Origin: Bacteroides congonensis
GTDB lineage: Bacteria; Bacteroidota; Bacteroidia; Bacteroidales; Bacteroidaceae
Length of the DNA stretch: 64,000 nt
Assembly (NCBI RefSeq): GCF_900130125.1
Contig: NZ_FQXY01000009.1
Coordinates: forward strand, 659,760 to 723,759
Direction: 5' to 3'
In this document: one piece after another, positions 44,994-53,985 of the stretch
How positions within the stretch are numbered: the first letter of the stretch is position 1
Layout of the letters: every line of letters begins with the position of its first letter
Notes under the pieces: model-generated
What the model saw: the letters and a program-made list of their open reading frames with translations, nothing else
Told to the model about the DNA's origin: nothing
Database searches by the model: none
Position numbers and translations under genes: made by a program

Positions 44994-47900
44994 TCAATCC
45001 GCGTTAACCTGCGTTTGAGCCTTCTTATTCCTATAAATAAACCAATAAAACAACGGGATGATAAACAGGCTCACTGCCGTACCTATCGACATCGTTCCTA
45101 TCATGGCAATGGATAACGGTTTTTGCAGTTCCGAACCCATATCCGAAGAGAACAAGAGCGGAACCATGGCGAAAATCGTAGTCAGCGAGGTCATGATAAT
45201 GGGACGCAGGCGCCTGCGTCCGGCTTCATGGATGGCTTCCAACAAAGGGACGCCTGCCTTGCGCAGTTCATTGATTGCGTCCAGTTTCAGGATAGAGTCA
45301 TTGATGACGATACCGCAGGTGACGATAAGCCCGATGGCTGACATCAGATTCAGCGTATGCCCGCAAATCCAAAGCAGCAACAGAGCAAAGGCCACGTCTA
45401 TGGGAATTTCCGCCAGGACAAGCAAAGGCTGTAAAAAACTCTCGAACTGTGCCGCAAGGATAAAATACATCAGCAACAGGGAAATCAGAAGTATCACTAC
45501 CAGTTCGTCCAGCATTTCCCGGTTCGAGAAGAAGCTGCCGGAAAATCCCGTGTCCCAGTCTCCCGTCTCCTCAGCTACCCGCTTCACGTCCTTTATCAGC
45601 TTGTCCGCGTCCCGTACCCCGTAAAAGTCGAAAGGCACAAATTCCCCGTTACGCCCGGAAGTGATGCTTTTCAAGTCCTCGGCAGGAGTCACCTTCACCA
45701 GTTCCCGAAGCGGGATAAATTCCACGTCCCCTTTACTATCCGGCTGTGTCTGTACCAATGTCTCCTGCAAAACCCTGTTCACCGTTTTCTCATTCCCCGC
45801 AATATTAATCGGAAGATACTGTTGGTAGGAATGCAGCATGGTCACGCTGTTTTCACGGAAAGCGGTTTTCAGGACGCGGTAAAGCTCATTATAAGAAACA
45901 CGGTAAAGCAAGAGCTTTTCCTTGCTGATACTCAGGTTCAACTGGTTCTCAAAAGCGATGCCCGTAGGGTTGATTCCGGTTTCTTTCGCCAGTCCCTGCT
46001 CCACTTTGCGAATCGTTTCCGCGTCCGGTGCCTGCGCCCTGTTGCGGGCATAAAACTCAGTAACGACATCCGGGTCACCCGTTACGAAGAGTTTCTCAAA
46101 CACCGTTTCCGGCGGAGCGAAAGAAACGACAGAGAGCGGATAGCGTTCTTTCAGTCTCCGGTATATCTCCTGTTCCAAGGGAGCAATTCCACCGGAAGTC
46201 TCCGTACGGAAATAAAGTTCCGCTTCGGACGATGAAAGCTCCCTTTCCCGGTTCAGGATAAAGTCCTGCCTGCCGATAGAAGCCGTCTGTTCCAGGGACT
46301 GACCATCCAGTTCCTTAAAAAGTCCGTCCACACGCTTCCTGTTTTCATCCACGTGGATATTCTCATTCCATTCTATGCGGACAATCAGTTCGTTTTCTTC
46401 TATATCGGGCATCCGCTGCTTGTCTATAAAGAAAAAGAAGAATATGCAGAGCGGGATGGAAACAATGCAGAATAGCACGCTGAACGTTTTATGAGAGAAT
46501 ACCCAGTCGACTCCAGTATCATAGAAACGATCCAGTGTATGGTCTTTTATCGGATTATTGAATTTAAAGGAGAGCCACTTCCATTTCCGGGTACGGATGC
46601 CTGTGCGGTAGACCAGCAGATAAAGGACGGGAAGAAGCATGATTCCCGTAAAATAAGACACCATCAGCCCTACCGTGACAGAGAAAGCCTGGTCGTAGAA
46701 AATAGCTCCGGCAATGCCGCTCATAAAAATCAAGGGGGCGAATACGGCGATGGTAGTCAGCGAAGAACTCAACATAGGAGTCACCACTTCACTTGTTCCT
46801 GTAATACAGGCACGCCGCAGGGAATATCCCCGCTCCCGATATTGAGAAATATTCTCGGTCACGATAATCGAACTGTCAATCATCATTCCCAAAGCCAGAA
46901 TCAACCCTGCAAGGGAAATGATGTTCAGTGACATATGGCAAAGGTAGAAGAATACGAAACTGATGACGATGGAAACCACCATGCTCAGTCCGATCACCAA
47001 CGGGGATTTCACATCACCCAGGAAGAGAACCGCCACCAGGCAGATAAACAGAAAACCTAAAGAAAGATTCTGTTGCAGGTTGGAAATAGTATAGTCCAGC
47101 AGTTCGGTCTGATTCCGGCTGATACTGAAATCAATGTCCGGATATACCCGCTGAAAATAATTCATAGTGCCTATCAGGGAGTTTTTCATCTTATCCATGT
47201 TCTCGTCCGCCTGCTTGATGACGGCCAGTGTCACCGCACGCTTGCCGTTCGACACGGATACGCCCTTTTCTTTCACGGGTACGATACTGACTTTGCAGAA
47301 ATCCTTTAATTGTACGATGCGGTCGCCTTTGCGCAAATAGATATTTTCCACATCTTCCGCCGTGCGCAGCAGTGTGGAGAATTTTATATTATATTCATAG
47401 TATCCGTCACGCACCGTCATGCTGCCCGGTTCCACATTGTTGGATGACAGAGCCGATTCAATATCCTCGATGGTAAGTCCCATCATTGCCAACTTGTCCT
47501 CATCGGGTACAATCTGTACCTGGCGTTCAAGTATTCCGGTCACATCCACCATGGCGACTTCCGGCAGTTGTTCTATCCGGCGCTTGATGACCGATTCGGC
47601 AAACTCGCACAGATCCAGGAAAGACTGCTGCTGTGTGCTGTGATAGGCACTGTCATTCTTCAATGTCAGGTTCAGGTAAAATACGGGAATATCCGTAGCG
47701 CTTGCCTTTATCACTTTCGGGCGTTCCGTTTCTTTCGGAAGAAAATTCATTGCGGCGTCTATCTTCTCGTTCACCTCGATAAAGGCGAGGTCAGTATTCG
47801 TGCCATAGTCAAAAGACAAGCGGATAATGCCTGCCCCGTCCCTTGATTCACTATGAATGTCTTTCAATGTCGAAACCTGAATCAATTGTCCGCGCAAAGG

Positions 47901-48089
47901 TTTCACAATCGTGTTTTCCAGTTCGCGGGCGGAAGTATTGACGGCGGATACCTGAACGGTAATCTCCGGAATGGCGATATTCGGAAGCAAGGATATGGGT
48001 AAGGTGGAATAGGTCACCAACCCGATAATAAAACAGGCGGTGAAGGCCATCAATACGGCAATAGGACGCTGAATCAAAAATTTTATCAT
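44994..48089 (-). CDS. RND efflux pump subunit, first of two
   Basis: A 1031-residue AcrB-like permease. Begins MIKFLIQRPIAVLMAFTACF; PISLLPNIAIPEITV follows helix 1, as in hydrophobe/amphiphile RND pumps. Helix 4 reads LILALGMMIDSSIIVTENI, so the AcrB D407-D408 pair is Asp-Ser here. The second half keeps GIVINDSILKLDAIN and ATG-TLS-type helices at the end (SIGTAVSLFIIPLFYWF). Follows the adaptor by 22 bases. With RND2 it may form a heteromeric pump as MdtBC does, but this is inference. Confidence 0.92.
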   Translation of the reverse strand: MIKFLIQRPIAVLMAFTACFIIGLVTYSTLPISLLPNIAIPEITVQVSAVNTSARELENTIVKPLRGQLIQVSTLKDIHSESRDGAGIIRLSFDYGTNTDLAFIEVNEKIDAAMNFLPKETERPKVIKASATDIPVFYLNLTLKNDSAYHSTQQQSFLDLCEFAESVIKRRIEQLPEVAMVDVTGILERQVQIVPDEDKLAMMGLTIEDIESALSSNNVEPGSMTVRDGYYEYNIKFSTLLRTAEDVENIYLRKGDRIVQLKDFCKVSIVPVKEKGVSVSNGKRAVTLAVIKQADENMDKMKNSLIGTMNYFQRVYPDIDFSISRNQTELLDYTISNLQQNLSLGFLFICLVAVLFLGDVKSPLVIGLSMVVSIVISFVFFYLCHMSLNIISLAGLILALGMMIDSSIIVTENISQYRERGYSLRRACITGTSEVVTPMLSSSLTTIAVFAPLIFMSGIAGAIFYDQAFSVTVGLMVSYFTGIMLLPVLYLLVYRTGIRTRKWKWLSFKFNNPIKDHTLDRFYDTGVDWVFSHKTFSVLFCIVSIPLCIFFFFFIDKQRMPDIEENELIVRIEWNENIHVDENRKRVDGLFKELDGQSLEQTASIGRQDFILNRERELSSSEAELYFRTETSGGIAPLEQEIYRRLKERYPLSVVSFAPPETVFEKLFVTGDPDVVTEFYARNRAQAPDAETIRKVEQGLAKETGINPTGIAFENQLNLSISKEKLLLYRVSYNELYRVLKTAFRENSVTMLHSYQQYLPINIAGNEKTVNRVLQETLVQTQPDSKGDVEFIPLRELVKVTPAEDLKSITSGRNGEFVPFDFYGVRDADKLIKDVKRVAEETGDWDTGFSGSFFSNREMLDELVVILLISLLLMYFILAAQFESFLQPLLVLAEIPIDVAFALLLLWICGHTLNLMSAIGLIVTCGIVINDSILKLDAINELRKAGVPLLEAIHEAGRRRLRPIIMTSLTTIFAMVPLLFSSDMGSELQKPLSIAMIGTMSIGTAVSLFIIPLFYWFIYRNKKAQTQVNAD

Positions 48090-48111
48090 GCTTACTTGAT
48101 TTTGGGACGGA

Positions 48112-49203
48112 TTATCTTACATTTACTTCCGCTTCATGCGCCAAATTCAGGTTTCCGGTCACAATGACCGTATCTCCTTCGAGCAAGCCATCTTCAACAC
48201 CTTTCCGAGATTTGTCAGAAACGATGTATTCCGTAGCATTCTCCAGTCCCGTATTTACATAGTTCCACATGGACTTGCCATCTTTCAATGTGAACACGAC
48301 TTGCTTGCCGGAGCGCAGTACCACAGCCGTCTTGGGAATCACCAACTGTTCACCCAGATTTCTTCTGACGCTCACCCTTACGTTCATGCCGCTGAACAGC
48401 TTACCTTCCCCGTTTACGTCAGCCTTCACCTTTACCATCCCGTTCGCATCCACCAACGGATTGATTTCAGATACACTGCCTTCAAACGAACTTCCTCCGG
48501 CATAGGGAAGCACCATTACCTTATCCCCTTTCTTTATAAAAGCAAGTTCATTCTCCAATACGGTAAATTCGGCCTCCATACCTCTGGTATCAAGAATAGT
48601 ACAAAATACTTCAGACGTATTAGCCGGATTAAAAGTCTTCGAAAAAAGATTAGCCACCACCCCGTCAAAAGGAGCGACCAGTGTGGCATGTTCCATTTCC
48701 CTTTTTGCCAACTCATACTGAGATTTCGACTGGTCATATCCGCTTTTCACCTTGGCAATCTTCATTATGTCCGCCGGAACGTTACTGAAATCATCAACAG
48801 AATACCCCTGTCCTATCAATATATCTTTCAGTTCCAGTTCGGCTTTCAACAAGGCATCCTCCGACTGGGACAGTTTCTGCTCCAAACGGAATTTGTCCAA
48901 CTCCGCCAGTTTTTGCCCTTTATGCACACGATCGCCATTCTTCACATAAATATGGGCAATGACTTCACTTGTCTCAAAACGCAAATCAGCTTTGCCACGA
49001 GCATTCACCTTGCCATTGCTTACCAACTCGTGATTAAAATTCTGTCTTTTCAGGACTTGGATGGTTACCTCATTTTTTGCATCAGGAAGAACGGTGGTTA
49101 CTCCTTGCTCCTGTTCATCGGCACTATTTTTCTTGTCAGAGCAAGAGGTGTTTACTCCTAATGTCAAACATAACAATAACCATATACAATCGTGTTTCTT
49201 CAT
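48112..49203 (-). CDS. RND periplasmic adaptor lipoprotein
   Basis: A 363-residue membrane fusion protein. Lipobox in LTLGVNTSCSDK (Cys about 21). A short helical hairpin (about 108-165, LEQKLSQSEDALLKAELELK), lipoyl halves (ASGKVNARGKADLRFE-like start and HATLVAPFDGVVANLF) and a beta-barrel (GDKVMVLPYAGGSSF). First gene of the four-gene efflux operon. The opposite strand also has a long open frame, but the motifs here decide the strand. Confidence 0.92.
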   Translation of the reverse strand: MKKHDCIWLLLCLTLGVNTSCSDKKNSADEQEQGVTTVLPDAKNEVTIQVLKRQNFNHELVSNGKVNARGKADLRFETSEVIAHIYVKNGDRVHKGQKLAELDKFRLEQKLSQSEDALLKAELELKDILIGQGYSVDDFSNVPADIMKIAKVKSGYDQSKSQYELAKREMEHATLVAPFDGVVANLFSKTFNPANTSEVFCTILDTRGMEAEFTVLENELAFIKKGDKVMVLPYAGGSSFEGSVSEINPLVDANGMVKVKADVNGEGKLFSGMNVRVSVRRNLGEQLVIPKTAVVLRSGKQVVFTLKDGKSMWNYVNTGLENATEYIVSDKSRKGVEDGLLEGDTVIVTGNLNLAHEAEVNVR

Positions 49204-49217
49204 ATTTATTGGTTCTT

Positions 49218-50846
49218 TTATTTCAATAATTTCTTTACTTCTTCTCTCATTTCCCTTACTGCTGTCGATTGAACTTTGGGTTCTTTTGTCAACACTATTT
49301 CAACAGCATATTTTAATTTTTCAGGTTGCCGATATTTTGGTTCCGCGTAAAGTTTCGCCAACAGATAATACGGATAAATCCGCCCCGGAAGTCGGTGCGT
49401 AGACCGAATCAGGTATTCTTCCGCTTTCTCGTAAGCGCCCGATGCCTGATAATTCTTGCCGATAATATTCAGAATCATGGGATCATTACTGTGTGTCATC
49501 GCTTCCTCCAATATCCTTGTCGAGTTATCATATTCTTTCAATTTATGCAGAGAATATCCGTATTCAAAAAGAAAAGCTCCGCGATTCGTTAATTCGGGAT
49601 ATAACTTCTCGTAGTCTTCTTTAGCTGACCGGTAAGCCCCTATATTATAAAGCATCTTACCACGATGCCAACTCTTACACGCATCATATTGGTTGTTTTT
49701 CCAATAATACGCTCCCAATAGCACCATCATTGACATAAAGAATAACAGTATTATCTTTGAACGCCCGATAACACAAGCCGCCAACAAAAAATAGAACGTC
49801 ACTGCAAATCCGGGAATCTGCATCGGATAAGAGGAAAAGGCAAATACCAAAACAGAAATTACACTCCCACAAAGACCTATTCTTCCTTCACTACTTCCCT
49901 TCCAAAGACAAAATCCAATAACTAAAGAGACAACTAATAAAAAAGGAATCCCGTATTCCACCGCTACTTGCAGATATTCATTAAAAGCATATTCCGGACT
50001 TCCTGCCACCAATTCTTCCGTCTCCGAATATTCTCCGTTGGCGAAATAATCTTCCTGCGTTCTGCCATAGGCCGAGACAAAACTCCCTGTTCCATGTCCT
50101 ATAACAGGACTTTCGGCAATAGCAAGAGCACTGACTTTCCACATGAACAAGCGGCCGTTGGCAGAAGTTGCTTTCAGTTGAAAAAGTGCGTAACCAATCA
50201 TTACCACTATACTCCCTCCTACAATACAAGCCAGTACCACCCTTTTCTTATATTTTCGCCCAAATTCTTTCAGTTTGCTTCCCCACGAGGCATGCATCCC
50301 ATATACCCATGTACCTGATATTGCGGCAGCAATCCATGCCGAGCGGCTCATACCCGCAGGCAACACACAAAGAATCAACAACATAACTCCTAATGCCACG
50401 TAATACTTTCCCTGCTCCGCCCATGTACGTTCCGTCCTTTCTTTCAAATTCAGCCATTCATGCAGGCAAAGCGGGAATATCATCGACAAATATCCTGAAT
50501 AAGGTCCCGGATTATAAAAAGATCCTGTAAGCGCATATAAAGAATGATTGGAAACAGCCAGGCCGTATATCTGTCTCAATCCCCAGACAACTTCGATTCC
50601 TCCCAATACAATCAATACCCATGTCACTATGGATGAAAAAGACAGACGCTGTTTCCCGCTCAGGCAAAGAGACGGCAGACTACAAACGACAAAAACAAAA
50701 GCCATGCGTCCCAACCACAGCCTTTGATATGCCATTTCACCGACAGGAATATCGCCCGAAGTGGCAAAAGTCACTACACTCAGGATTGCAGCAACCCCTA
50801 AGAGTGCCACCACATCCGCTATGCATTTTTTTACTGTTCCCATCAA
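49218..50846 (-). CDS. O-antigen-ligase-family membrane protein with C-terminal TPRs
   Basis: A 542-residue protein. Residues 1-385 have about 10 to 12 membrane segments with the Wzy_C/O-antigen-ligase core: TGSFYNPGPYSGYLSM, PAGMSRSAW, the large periplasmic loop with SPVIGHGTGSF and NEYLQVAVEYGIPFLL. Residues 390-540 form about four TPR-like units (LFEYGYSLHKLKEYDNSTRILEEA, NIIGKNYQASGAYEKAEEYL). Ligases of this fold join polymers to lipid or protein; TPR fusions occur in glycosylating members. It lies 15 bases before the start of the efflux adaptor gene and 377 bases after lepB on the same strand. Confidence 0.85.
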   Translation of the reverse strand: MMGTVKKCIADVVALLGVAAILSVVTFATSGDIPVGEMAYQRLWLGRMAFVFVVCSLPSLCLSGKQRLSFSSIVTWVLIVLGGIEVVWGLRQIYGLAVSNHSLYALTGSFYNPGPYSGYLSMIFPLCLHEWLNLKERTERTWAEQGKYYVALGVMLLILCVLPAGMSRSAWIAAAISGTWVYGMHASWGSKLKEFGRKYKKRVVLACIVGGSIVVMIGYALFQLKATSANGRLFMWKVSALAIAESPVIGHGTGSFVSAYGRTQEDYFANGEYSETEELVAGSPEYAFNEYLQVAVEYGIPFLLVVSLVIGFCLWKGSSEGRIGLCGSVISVLVFAFSSYPMQIPGFAVTFYFLLAACVIGRSKIILLFFMSMMVLLGAYYWKNNQYDACKSWHRGKMLYNIGAYRSAKEDYEKLYPELTNRGAFLFEYGYSLHKLKEYDNSTRILEEAMTHSNDPMILNIIGKNYQASGAYEKAEEYLIRSTHRLPGRIYPYYLLAKLYAEPKYRQPEKLKYAVEIVLTKEPKVQSTAVREMREEVKKLLK

Positions 50847-51223
50847 CTTAAAATCTCATTTATCAAAACATATTCCAATCTCCGTCATTGTCACTTTTTC
50901 CATTATTTACTTATAGCATAAGCACTTATAATGAAGGTAGTTATCTGACTATAGAACATTCATTATATCTCACTGATATACAATACAATAAAGAAAAAAG
51001 TGACGAATGCCATAAACTCTGTACATCTTATATCATATTGAAGTATTACACTTTCCTGACTCATCTACATCATTTATATAAACGTTCTACATCTTTTGAC
51101 TAACTCTCCTATATGTTTTTACTGAAACAATCACATGTTTTCAAAAAACATGCTAAGTGATTATTTTTTTCTTCTCAATGTTTTTTAAAATCATCACAGT
51201 GTTTTTTTAATCATTGCATTCTT
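50847..51223. other. 377-bp AT-rich gap between lepB and the ligase gene
   Basis: No convincing gene. It holds a hairpin at about 51132-51150 (CATGTTTT-CAA-AAAACATG) within wider AATCAC/GTGATT arms and followed by T-runs, then two near-direct repeats of GTTTTTTAAAATCAT type (51180-51215). It may carry a terminator after lepB and the ligase promoter, but no TAnnTTTG element is visible on the minus strand. Confidence 0.5.
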
Positions 51224-52099
51224 TTATCTGATTTTCTTCATTAACCTGTCCCAACGGAACTTCTCCGTAAATTTATCTTCCGAATACCAAATACGGGTAG
51301 CCTTACCTACAATATATTCTTCAGGCAACATCCCCCAGTATCTTGAATCTTGTGAATTTGCCATATTATCACCGGAAACAAAATAATAATTCTTTTTAAA
51401 GCGATATTGGGTAATCACACTGTCTCCCAATACTATTTGTCCGTCTTTTATACGTAGTTTTTTCTTCTGTTCCCACCCTATCAATTGCCGGTATAAAAGA
51501 CAGTTCGTACGGTTCATCATTACAGTCTGACCTTTCTTGGGAATCGGCAAAGGTCCGAACTCACGGATAGTCCATCCAATTTGTTTGTCATACGGAAATG
51601 TACCTACCACAATACCATGCTGCTCCGGATGCTTCAAATTCGCCAGATATTGCTGGGCATCGTAGTTTCCCAACCGTTCGTCACAACCACGTACTTTATA
51701 AAATCCCCCACGAATCTCCAATGTATCCCCCGGCAGGGCGACACACCGTTTTACATAATACTGCATTACATCCATCCGGACACTATCCCAACGGTTCATC
51801 TGATAAGGGAAATTGAAAACCAGTATATCATTTCTCTTGAAACTCCCCCATCCGGGCATCCTATGGATAGTGATTTCCTCATTATCCAAAGCTGCAAACA
51901 CATCGAACAGGCGAGCCCCCCTTATCATCTTATTGACCAATATCCGGTCGCCATCCTTCAATGCCGGTTCCATAGAATCCGAAGGTATCCTGAATGAAGT
52001 AAAACAGAACAGTTGCATCAAGAACAGAATAACCACCATACAGAATATGAAGAAAGCCAGATTCTCCAATATCGCCCGAATTCTCTTTATCTTGCTCAT
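51224..52099 (-). CDS. lepB: Signal peptidase I
   Basis: A 291-residue type I signal peptidase. One N-terminal membrane anchor (about 12-32), catalytic Ser42 in RIPSDSMEPAL, catalytic Lys117 in YYVKRCVALPGD, and box E GDNMANSQDSRYWGMLP. It cleaves signal peptides on the periplasmic side. Four-base overlap with the GtaA-like gene upstream, so it is part of the NVEALA operon and probably not the organism's only signal peptidase. A dedicated role in maturing the NVEALA peptides is attractive but unproven. Confidence 0.95.
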   Translation of the reverse strand: MSKIKRIRAILENLAFFIFCMVVILFLMQLFCFTSFRIPSDSMEPALKDGDRILVNKMIRGARLFDVFAALDNEEITIHRMPGWGSFKRNDILVFNFPYQMNRWDSVRMDVMQYYVKRCVALPGDTLEIRGGFYKVRGCDERLGNYDAQQYLANLKHPEQHGIVVGTFPYDKQIGWTIREFGPLPIPKKGQTVMMNRTNCLLYRQLIGWEQKKKLRIKDGQIVLGDSVITQYRFKKNYYFVSGDNMANSQDSRYWGMLPEEYIVGKATRIWYSEDKFTEKFRWDRLMKKIR

Positions 52100-53985
52100 A
52101 AGCTTCCCTTTAATTGAATCAATTTACGATAAGCCGCCAACCCTAACACACATTTCACGCGTTCGTCATTTTCATCCAATAACCCGGTGAAAGGATATGT
52201 CTCTTTTTTCATCTTCTTTTGCAGATAATCCGCCCACATCCCCAATTGCTCCCAATGCATATCAGCGTAACTGAAGTCCTGTTCCGCCTCAACAACAGCA
52301 GTTGTCATCATCAGCATATTGGCAGCCGCTTCTACGGCACAGTCTTCCAATTTCACCTGTTTACCGGCAACAGGATACAAGCCTATATCATATGGCGGAT
52401 ATTTCTTGCTCCAATGAATATCTTCACAGTACTCGAATATGGGATCCAACAAACCTCTCATCCAGTCGGTACGATGAAAGAATAACAATACCGGAAAACT
52501 CTTATAAGCTTCCCTGACATTGCCTAAAGTATCGCCCAAACAAAAAAGCTTATTATCAGAAAATGACATAAACCTATGAGAGGATACAAAATTACGGTAA
52601 GCAGGAAGCATTTGCCCCGCGAATACCTTATCCCTTGCCTGAAATGCCTTAGAGTTCCATCGGTTATCCAAAATATCACATTCCGCTTTAAGTTCCTTAT
52701 ATCTATTTCCTACGGATTTCATTAATTCTTTTACCGCCCTTGTCCCATCACTATTCCAAAGAGGAGACAGCACCTCTCCATCATATTGCAGCACCTGTCC
52801 TTCTTCATATCCGACAAGTAATACCCCACTATTCTTATCCTCTTCATTTCCCACGTACAGCTTTTGAGACAAGATGGCATGACCATCCATACATGAAAAG
52901 GTTGTTTCATCCGCTGCCATAGCCAAATACAAGCTGTCGGACTTCACAAAACGCCAATCCTGTTCAGCCCAACTATCAACTTCCCTCTTGCCAAACATCC
53001 ATTCCATATCCACGTCGAACAAAACTTCCACTGTATGTTCCTTTCCGCTTTCCGTACGGACTTGATAGGAAATAAAACCGACAGGCCATCCTGTCATATC
53101 CCACTTTTCCGACAAGGAAGGTGAGACAAAGTCAATCTGAAGATCCACCTCTCCACATTGGAAAATAAATTGAGTCTGCGTAGCTTGCACATCTATCTTT
53201 TTCAAAGTTGCAGGTTTCGCATCGGCATACGTTTTATTTTCGATATACAAACCAAAATCCAATAAGCCGGCACCTCCCGTATTACGGCAATATGCAGCCA
53301 GGACATTATCTCCATCAACTATTTGATTAATTGCTTCATCAGTCAAATGTTGGCATTTCGTTTGATGCGTAAATCCGCTTTCCAACAGATGTTTCCCATT
53401 ACAGAAAAGCTTTATCCGATCATCGCATACATAACGGACATAAACTTTACGATTCTTCAAAGCGTCTTTTTTATCCACCTTGACATGCCTGCGGACATAA
53501 ATATTTTCTGCTCCCCACAAAGTATGAGCCGGATAATAATACCCTTTTACCGGGCCAAAAGCCCCTTTTCCTTCACTCCACCAAGAATCGTCATATACCC
53601 TCTGCTCCCATCCTTTTCCCGGAAACAAGAAAGAATATTTTCCCGTCCACCCGACAGTATCCCCCGAAAGAGGTGCTAAAGGAGATATACGTAAAGAATC
53701 ACCTCCCATGAAACGATAAAGTATGCCGTCTACACGTAAAATACCAGTTATCGGAAACGCCTTTCCGGTTCTCAACTGCGGGTAACTTTTATTTAATGTA
53801 TCCCCCGTTAATTGGAGACTTAAACTGGGGGTAACAGCCAACAGCGTATGCCTGGAAGGAACAATAGCGGACAAATGCGAAATCTTCTCATTCGGACAAG
53901 AGCAAGCATATACCAGAGAAATGATACCTGAGATGATAATCATTCTCCATGTTGCAACCAAACTGATATACGTTCTTATTTCCAT
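52096..53985 (-). CDS. GtaA-like (DUF4965-type) lipoprotein
   Basis: A 629-residue lipoprotein (lipobox LVYACSC, about residue 26). Residues 110-230 resemble a galactose-binding/sugar-binding jelly roll (WWSEGKGAFGP, YVRYVCDDRIKLFCNG). The C-terminal half resembles fungal glutaminase A and Bacteroides DUF4964/DUF5127/DUF4965 proteins: DIGLYPVAGKQVKLEDCAVE, ANMLMMTTAVVEAE, HWEQLGMWADYL. It stops soon after this block, shorter than the usual 800 or so residues, so the final all-alpha domain is incomplete. Function unknown; the family contains few tested enzymes. Overlaps the transglutaminase gene by 10 bases and lepB by 4. Confidence 0.75.
   Translation of the reverse strand: MEIRTYISLVATWRMIIISGIISLVYACSCPNEKISHLSAIVPSRHTLLAVTPSLSLQLTGDTLNKSYPQLRTGKAFPITGILRVDGILYRFMGGDSLRISPLAPLSGDTVGWTGKYSFLFPGKGWEQRVYDDSWWSEGKGAFGPVKGYYYPAHTLWGAENIYVRRHVKVDKKDALKNRKVYVRYVCDDRIKLFCNGKHLLESGFTHQTKCQHLTDEAINQIVDGDNVLAAYCRNTGGAGLLDFGLYIENKTYADAKPATLKKIDVQATQTQFIFQCGEVDLQIDFVSPSLSEKWDMTGWPVGFISYQVRTESGKEHTVEVLFDVDMEWMFGKREVDSWAEQDWRFVKSDSLYLAMAADETTFSCMDGHAILSQKLYVGNEEDKNSGVLLVGYEEGQVLQYDGEVLSPLWNSDGTRAVKELMKSVGNRYKELKAECDILDNRWNSKAFQARDKVFAGQMLPAYRNFVSSHRFMSFSDNKLFCLGDTLGNVREAYKSFPVLLFFHRTDWMRGLLDPIFEYCEDIHWSKKYPPYDIGLYPVAGKQVKLEDCAVEAAANMLMMTTAVVEAEQDFSYADMHWEQLGMWADYLQKKMKKETYPFTGLLDENDERVKCVLGLAAYRKLIQLKGSL

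Noticed and set aside
48136..49161. A 341-codon open frame on the plus strand
   Set aside because: It is antisense to the adaptor gene, whose lipobox and membrane-fusion domains fix the coding strand; the plus-strand frame has no recognisable domain.
50888..51103. A 71-codon plus-strand frame in the lepB-ligase gap
   Set aside because: Opposite strand to all neighbours, no ribosome-binding or promoter signal and no recognisable sequence pattern.
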